A stretch of 47,771 nt of DNA, taken from IMG/VR virus record IMGVR_UViG_3300014868_000001, positions 1-47,771 of that record; one strand, written 5' to 3'. The stretch's first letter is position 1. Each line of letters begins with the position of its first letter. Below, piece after piece: positions 43,975 through 47,771 of this stretch. The stretch comes from a virus. The translations under genes and the position numbers were made by a program. The notes under the pieces are model-generated. The model was not told where the DNA came from. It worked only from the letters and a program-made list of their open reading frames with translations, and searched no databases.

Positions 43975-44582
43975 CGGATCAGTCCCTGCTCTTCGAAGGT
44001 CTCGACCCGACCGCTCGGCACGAGGGTGACTTCTATGCGACTCCGCGATTCCAGCTCGAAATGTTGCTGTCACGGCTGTCGTTTCGACCCGCGCGCGTCA
44101 TCGAACCTGCTGCTGGCAATCTCGCCATCGTCACGCCGCTCCGGAAGTCAGGGATCGAAGTCTGGGCCAACGACCTTGTGAAGCGAGACGAGCCGCTCGA
44201 CTCGGTCATGGATGCCAAGCACTCGGCGTTTTGGGCCACGGCGATGAATCAGGGCTTCAGCGATGCCGTGGTGATCACCAACCTGCCGTTCAACGAGGCG
44301 GCGCCGATTCTGTTCTGGGCGATCCGGTTTTGCCGGGTCGTCTGCACGATCCTCCGTGTCACGTTCGACGAACCCACCGAAGACCGCAACGAGTGGCTGG
44401 CCGCGAATCCGTTAGCCGGGCGGGTCGTGATGCCGCGCTACAGCTACCGGAAGAACGGCAGTGGAGACTCAACAACGACGGCCTGGCACATCTGGTCCTC
44501 GATCCCGAACGTGGTGAAGCCGCATGACGTGGTGACGCTAGCCGAGCGGGATCGGCTCATCGCGAAGTACGGAGACCGATGA
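43971..44582 (+). CDS. DNA adenine methyltransferase-like protein with NLPF motif
   Basis: A 203-residue protein from GTG 43971. It fits the phage N6-adenine methyltransferase type: motif I EPAAGNLAIV (45-54), then IEVWANDLVKRDEP, and catalytic-position TNLPF (103-107) followed by NEAAPILFWAIRFC. The usual catalytic motif is DPP[YF] or NPP[YF]; here the second residue is L (NLPF), so activity may be altered. Methylation would protect phage DNA or regulate genes; the target site is unknown. No matching restriction enzyme is present. Confidence 0.7.
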   Translation: MTDQSLLFEGLDPTARHEGDFYATPRFQLEMLLSRLSFRPARVIEPAAGNLAIVTPLRKSGIEVWANDLVKRDEPLDSVMDAKHSAFWATAMNQGFSDAVVITNLPFNEAAPILFWAIRFCRVVCTILRVTFDEPTEDRNEWLAANPLAGRVVMPRYSYRKNGSGDSTTTAWHIWSSIPNVVKPHDVVTLAERDRLIAKYGDR

Positions 44583-44848
44583 ACCTCGCCCACGAGAAGC
44601 CCGGCGACGAGCTCGAGGCTGATGCTGCCCTTGCGGCCATCGAGACGAAGCTGCGGTCGGCGCTGCCGGACTTCCATCTGTACGGCCACGTCAAGGCGCT
44701 CACGGTCTCGAAGGCACCTCGAGGCGTGTTCGTGGACGTGACGTTCTCGAGGCGCCGCGGGATCGGGGTGCAGCGGGTGCGGGGCATCGTCTCGAGAGCG
44801 TGGGCGGAATCGTTGTGTGGGCAGTTACGGAGCGTGCTCGATGCCTAA
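44579..44848 (+). CDS. small hypothetical protein after the methyltransferase
   Basis: An 89-residue protein, ATGA overlap. Helical then beta: EADAALAAIETKLRSALPDF, HLYGHVKALTVSKAPRGVFV, DVTFSRRRGIGVQRVRGIVS. No family is recognised. It is soluble and coupled to the methyltransferase, but there is no other evidence for a functional link. Confidence 0.5.
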   Translation: MNLAHEKPGDELEADAALAAIETKLRSALPDFHLYGHVKALTVSKAPRGVFVDVTFSRRRGIGVQRVRGIVSRAWAESLCGQLRSVLDA

Positions 44849-45047
44849 CCCCATCGACGAGGGGCTCGAGCAGTGCGACCGCTGGCTCCATGCGCTCGAC
44901 GTCGAGCGGGACGAGGTCATGCAGTTGATGACCGACCTCCGCGCGCTCCGCGACAAGGTGCCGATGCTGTTCGAGCAGCGACCGCGGCGGAACGTGACGG
45001 CGGTGCTGCCGGCGATCAAGAAGGCGCTTAGGGTGAAGGCGAGTTGA
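44841..45047 (+). CDS. small helical hypothetical protein
   Basis: A 68-residue protein from ATG 44841 (8-base overlap with the previous gene). It is a continuous helix candidate (IDEGLEQCDRWLHALDVERD, EVMQLMTDLRALRDKVPMLF) with a basic C-terminus (AIKKALRVKAS). No family is recognised. A small DNA-binding or coiled-coil protein is possible. Confidence 0.5.
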   Translation: MPNPIDEGLEQCDRWLHALDVERDEVMQLMTDLRALRDKVPMLFEQRPRRNVTAVLPAIKKALRVKAS

Positions 45048-45059
45048 AAGGGGAGGGTG

Positions 45060-45419
45060 ATGCGGACGTTCACAGAGACAGTGCGGGATTTGCGTCAGGG
45101 CTCAGCGGAGTCAGACATCAGCCGCGACCTGGCCGATCTGGTGCAGGCGATTCGCGAGACCGGGCGGGCGGGCTCGATCACGGTGACCTTGTCGTTGAAG
45201 CCGGTCACGGCCGGCGACGGCACACAGCTCATCGTCGAGGACAAGGTGACGGTGAAGAAGCCGATGCCGCAGCGTGGCAGCACGGTTCTTTTCGCCACTG
45301 AGGATAACGAGCTGTCGCGGCGCGATGCCCGGCAGCCGGAACTGAGCGGTCTGCGTGATGTCAGCGCAGCGCCGGCGCGGGTGATGGAGTTCCAATCGGA
45401 GGCAGCGCAGCAGTCATGA
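45060..45419 (+). CDS. hypothetical protein preceding the DUF2303 gene
   Basis: A 119-residue protein from ATG 45060 with AAAGGGGAGG upstream. N-terminal helices (TVRDLRQGSAESDISRDLAD) lead to a beta hairpin (GSITVTLSLKPVTAGDGTQL, IVEDKVTVKKPMPQ) and a polar tail. Small proteins of this look often precede DUF2303 genes in temperate phages; function unknown. Overlaps the next gene by 4 bases. Confidence 0.55.
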   Translation: MRTFTETVRDLRQGSAESDISRDLADLVQAIRETGRAGSITVTLSLKPVTAGDGTQLIVEDKVTVKKPMPQRGSTVLFATEDNELSRRDARQPELSGLRDVSAAPARVMEFQSEAAQQS

Positions 45420-46297
45420 ACCAAGACACCACGATTCCTAACGTCGCCAGCATCCTGGCGGCTATCAACGCCGGCAAGATCATCGGCGGCGCCGAACCAC
45501 GGACAGGTGCCTACGATCGCAACGAAGAGGACGGCGTCGATGCGATGCCGTTCGTCATCGTGCCGAAGGACTGCGACCTGAAGAGCCTCGAGCATCTGCT
45601 GCAGCGCGATGTCCCGAAGCGCCGGACCGCATCAGTCACGCTCTACGACCCTGACAGCTTCGCCGGCTACGTCAATGCGTTCAAGGTGCCGGAGACCCGG
45701 CTGTTCGCGGACATCCAGCAGCGCACCATCCTCGCGATCGTTGACTACCACGAAGGCGGCGCCGCGGGAAAAGCCCGGTGGGGCTCGCATCGCGCGACGT
45801 TGACGCTACGCGCCACGGTGCCCTGGGCGACATGGAGCGATCAGAACGGGAAGCCGATGACGCAAGCCGCGTTCGCGGCGTTCATTGAAGACAACCTCGT
45901 GGATGTCGCGTCACCGGACGGCTCGGTAGTGCTGGCGGTGTCGCGGTCGATGGAAGCCACGAAGGGGTTGAAGTTCTCGTCGGATACGCGGCTCGACAAC
46001 GGGCAGGTGCAGTTCGCCTATCACGAAACCGTGGACGGCGCGGCGCGCATCAACGAGCGGCGCGTGCCGATTCCACCGGAGTTTATTCTGGCGCTCGCGC
46101 CGTTCGAGGGCGCGGAGCCTTACAAGGTCACGGCCCGACTGCGCTACCGCATTCAGGACGGCAAGCTGCAGATGTGGTTCGACCTCCTGCGTCCGCAGCG
46201 CATTGTCGAGGACGCCTTCGGCAAGGTGCTCGAGACGGTGGGTGTGGCGACTGGCAGCGTCATTCTGCGCGGTCAGGCGCCGGCGGCATTCTCGTAA
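45416..46297 (+). CDS. DUF2303 (YfdQ-like) protein
   Basis: A 293-residue protein matching the DUF2303/YfdQ family by length and by blocks such as PFVIVPKDCDLKSLEHLLQR, QQRTILAIVDYHEGGAAGKA and WGSHRATLTLRATVPWATWS. The family is common in early regions of temperate phages near recombination genes; its molecular role is not established. It overlaps the previous gene by 4 bases and is followed by a good ribosome site for the next. Confidence 0.8.
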   Translation: MNQDTTIPNVASILAAINAGKIIGGAEPRTGAYDRNEEDGVDAMPFVIVPKDCDLKSLEHLLQRDVPKRRTASVTLYDPDSFAGYVNAFKVPETRLFADIQQRTILAIVDYHEGGAAGKARWGSHRATLTLRATVPWATWSDQNGKPMTQAAFAAFIEDNLVDVASPDGSVVLAVSRSMEATKGLKFSSDTRLDNGQVQFAYHETVDGAARINERRVPIPPEFILALAPFEGAEPYKVTARLRYRIQDGKLQMWFDLLRPQRIVEDAFGKVLETVGVATGSVILRGQAPAAFS

Positions 46298-46313
46298 AAG
46301 GGAGAGCGCTCCG

Positions 46314-46442
46314 ATGCGGAAAATGCCGAAGGTCTCTCAGGAAGCCAAAGACGTCATCGTCGGCGTCGGCTATCTGGTCGGAGCGCTCTTCCTCATCGTG
46401 TTCGTGTTCGGGTGCGGCTTTATCGCAGGGCGGTTCTCCTGA
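46314..46442 (+). CDS. 42-residue single-span membrane protein
   Basis: ATG 46314 is preceded by AAAAGGGAGAG. A basic start (MRKMPKVSQEAK) leads to one hydrophobic span (VIVGVGYLVGALFLIVFVFG) and a short end (CGFIAGRFS). It overlaps the next gene by one base (TGATG). Role unknown. Confidence 0.55.
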   Translation: MRKMPKVSQEAKDVIVGVGYLVGALFLIVFVFGCGFIAGRFS

Positions 46443-46645
46443 TGGCGTCGTGTGTCACCGTCCCGTGCGCCGACGCCACCGAGTGCCCGATGGTCGGCGG
46501 GTGCCAGCAGAAGACCGCGCCGCCGGCGCCCATCCTCGAGCCGAACGAGCTGCGCGACGACGCGCGGGCCCTGGCCGGCGGGAAGCCGAGGCCATCGAGG
46601 GACCCGCACAAGATCAAGCGCAATCGGAAAGCGTTGACACCATGA
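46442..46645 (+). CDS. small cysteine-containing hypothetical protein
   Basis: A 67-residue protein from ATG 46442. Four cysteines near the N-terminus (SCVTVPCADATECPMVGGCQ) suggest a small metal site or disulphides. The rest is polar and basic (RPSRDPHKIKRNRKAL). No family is recognised. It overlaps the ASCH-like gene by 4 bases. Confidence 0.5.
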   Translation: MASCVTVPCADATECPMVGGCQQKTAPPAPILEPNELRDDARALAGGKPRPSRDPHKIKRNRKALTP

Positions 46646-46989
46646 GGAATATGAGTTTCGCGCTGACCACCGAGCAGGTGAGGAACCGGACGAAAACCGT
46701 CACGCGGCGGCTCGGGTGGAAGTTCGCGAAGCAGGGCGACATCGTGCAGCCGGTCGTCAAGGGGCAAGGGCTGAAGAAGGGCGAGACCGTCGAGAAGATC
46801 GGCGCCCCGATTCGCGTGCTGAACGTCCGGCGCGAACCGCTGCATCTCATGGCGACCCGCTACAGCATCGAAGCCGTTCGTGAGGGATTCCCGCAGCTCA
46901 CCAACGAGGCGTTCATCGCGATGTTCTGTCAACACAACGATTGCACGCCGGACACCGAAGTCACGCGCATCCAGTTCGAGTACCTCTGA
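46642..46989 (+). CDS. ASCH-like domain protein
   Basis: A 115-residue protein from ATG 46642. The pattern MSFALTTEQVRNRTKTVTRR, then GDIVQPVVKGQG, RVLNVRREPLHLM and a terminal VTRIQFEYL is that of small phage ASCH-domain proteins, which have a PUA-like fold and are thought to bind RNA or modified nucleotides. No catalytic residues can be assigned. Its stop overlaps the remnant of the DUF5131 gene (ATGA at 46989). Confidence 0.7.
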   Translation: MRNMSFALTTEQVRNRTKTVTRRLGWKFAKQGDIVQPVVKGQGLKKGETVEKIGAPIRVLNVRREPLHLMATRYSIEAVREGFPQLTNEAFIAMFCQHNDCTPDTEVTRIQFEYL

Positions 46990-47076
46990 TGAGCGCAAAC
47001 AGCTCGATCGAATGGACGGACACGACTTGGAACACGGTGCGCGGGTGCTCGGTCATCTCACCCGGCTGCGTGAAAC
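46989..47076 (+). pseudogene. N-terminal remnant of a DUF5131 (gp37/gp68) gene
   Basis: The first 27 codons read MSANSSIEWTDTTWN, TVRGCSVISPGC, the signature N-terminus of phage Gp37/Gp68 (DUF5131) proteins, which normally continues into a CxxCYA radical-SAM-like cysteine cluster. After SPGC the sequence changes at once into the antisense of the minus-strand gene at 47079. No C-terminal part is found elsewhere in the genome. The ATG overlaps the ASCH-like stop as in an intact operon, so the gene was probably whole before the cassette arrived. Confidence 0.7.
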
Positions 47077-47078
47077 TG

Positions 47079-47357
47079 CTACGCCTTGGTGGGTGTCTTG
47101 TTGTTGCGAATGTTGTTGAAGGTGTTCTCCACGAGGGATTTCATGCCGCCGTGGTACAGCGCGGTAAGGAACTGGAGAGTGTTCTGGGCGTTCCCATCGA
47201 AACCCCAAGTGCAGTCGTTCGAAAAGGAGCAGTGGGTCATATTCGGTGGTGGTCCTCCGTTGAAGACCAGTTCGCATTTTTGAAAGTCGCAGTGGTCGAA
47301 CGATTGGCCGTCTATCTGAATACGCTCGTTGTTGAACTTAACGTCCTTGTGCGTCAT
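47079..47357 (-). CDS. conserved hypothetical protein of the moron cassette
   Basis: A 92-residue protein read leftwards. It has a short repeat-like start (IQIDGQSFDHCDFQKCELVF) reminiscent of pentapeptide-type turns, then NGGPPPNMTHCSFSND, CTWGFDGNAQNTLQFLTALY and KSLVENTFNNIR. This order (FENC.F..C.L.F.GG, then N.L.FL.ALY, then TF..IR) matches a small widespread bacterial family of unknown function. GC is lower than in the surroundings. It ends 3 bases from the point where the DUF5131 gene is cut. Confidence 0.75.
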   Translation of the reverse strand: MTHKDVKFNNERIQIDGQSFDHCDFQKCELVFNGGPPPNMTHCSFSNDCTWGFDGNAQNTLQFLTALYHGGMKSLVENTFNNIRNNKTPTKA

Positions 47358-47396
47358 GGGCCTATTCAGCTAATGCGTTTCATGTGGTGCTCGGCT

Positions 47397-47600
47397 CTAC
47401 GTCCTATCGCCAACGAAGCCCTCGTTGTCGGCGCGGAAACGCATGTTCTCCTTGTTGCAGCCGGAAATATCGCGGCAGCGTGGGCATCGCACGACGTTTC
47501 CAATCAACGTGGACGTAAAGAACGCTTGCTCGCTGCCAAACTGAATTGGCGAAGCGAACCATTCTTTGCACTTCTCGCATCTGATGTCGCAGGTCGGCAT
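47397..47600 (-). CDS. zinc-ribbon protein of the moron cassette
   Basis: A 67-residue protein read leftwards, with AAAGGG before the ATG. It has CEKC and CPRC pairs (about residues 8-11 and 39-42) around a hydrophobic core (WFASPIQFGSEQAFFTSTLI), a typical small zinc ribbon. A longer frame from 47724 in another register is less convincing. It is the middle gene of the minus-strand cassette. Function unknown. Confidence 0.65.
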   Translation of the reverse strand: MPTCDIRCEKCKEWFASPIQFGSEQAFFTSTLIGNVVRCPRCRDISGCNKENMRFRADNEGFVGDRT

Positions 47601-47648
47601 GTCGGGCCCTTTCGCTTGTTGCGTGGCAGTTGGAGAAGCCTTTTTTCA

Positions 47649-47771
47649 AGGCATCTGTTCGCTGGAATGTCAGTGAGCCCAGCGCAGAAAGCGGCGGCCG
47701 TGCGGGCAGCGCGGGTTCAGGCACAGCGCGCCCGCGCCGCAGTCCTCGTCGTGGTTCATCGGCAGATCGGG
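47649..47771. repeat. 123-bp direct terminal repeat, right copy (with partial gene)
   Basis: Identical to 1-123. On the minus strand 47670-47771 is the C-terminal third of the cysteine-rich gene that is complete at 22-222. The base before the repeat (47648) joins directly to base 1 of the window when the contig is closed into a circle. Confidence 0.9.

Noticed and set aside
46989-47771. Long plus-strand open frame from 46989 running across the contig junction to 261 (about 306 codons when circularised)
   Set aside because: It is antisense to three minus-strand genes, one of which belongs to a recognisable family with its own codon pattern; only the first 27 codons match a known plus-strand protein (DUF5131).
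1-47771. CRISPR arrays, insertion sequences or rRNA
   Set aside because: No regularly spaced identical repeats, no transposase and no rRNA sequence were seen anywhere in the window.

Overview
The window is a complete, probably circular genome of a temperate tailed phage (Caudoviricetes). The first and last 123 bases are identical and the repeat falls inside a gene, so about 47.65 kb is unique and the contig ends look like an arbitrary cut in a circular assembly. The sequence is GC-rich with strong GC preference at third codon positions. Many genes overlap their neighbour by 1 to 4 bases (ATGA, GTGA, TTGA junctions), and many starts follow an extended AAGGGAG-type ribosome site. No taxonomic marker fixes the host; a GC-rich Gram-negative bacterium is the likeliest guess. 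Terminase, portal, scaffold, capsid, a gp10-like tail protein and a 1938-residue putative ejection protein, with no tape measure, sheath or baseplate genes, suggest podovirus morphology.

Layout in transcription order around the circle. Lysogeny control (35.8-39.3 kb): a minus-strand block holds a large serine integrase, small membrane proteins and a short XRE repressor. It faces a plus-strand Cro-like gene, and the two divergent promoters each carry a near-identical operator between -35 and -10. Early region (39.3-47.1 kb, continuing at 0.25-3.5 kb): a Sak4-like ATPase, zinc-ribbon miniproteins, a RyR-domain protein, an initiator-like tRNA(Met) followed by an undescribed multi-stem RNA candidate, an HNH-like protein, a DNA methyltransferase-like protein, DUF2303 and ASCH-like proteins. 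After the contig junction come a winged-helix replication initiator with iterons in its own gene, a GroES homologue with an extra C-terminal domain, and a phage metallopeptidase. Late region (3.4-35.8 kb): small and large terminase, portal, scaffold, major capsid, head proteins, fibres and beta-helix proteins, head-tail adaptor, tail protein, internal virion proteins and the giant zincin-motif protein.

Two lower-GC insertions look like morons. One is a membrane protein between the terminase genes. The other is a minus-strand cassette around the contig junction, next to the remnant of a DUF5131 (gp37/gp68) gene.

Most unusual are the row of virion-region proteins with Sec-type signal peptides, the tRNA plus structured-RNA locus, the lambda-like origin, the paired operators with probable leaderless transcripts, the GroES fusion and two probable reading-frame breaks. 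No endolysin and no phage polymerase, primase or helicase could be recognised. All functions are read from sequence patterns and remembered family features; no database search was run.
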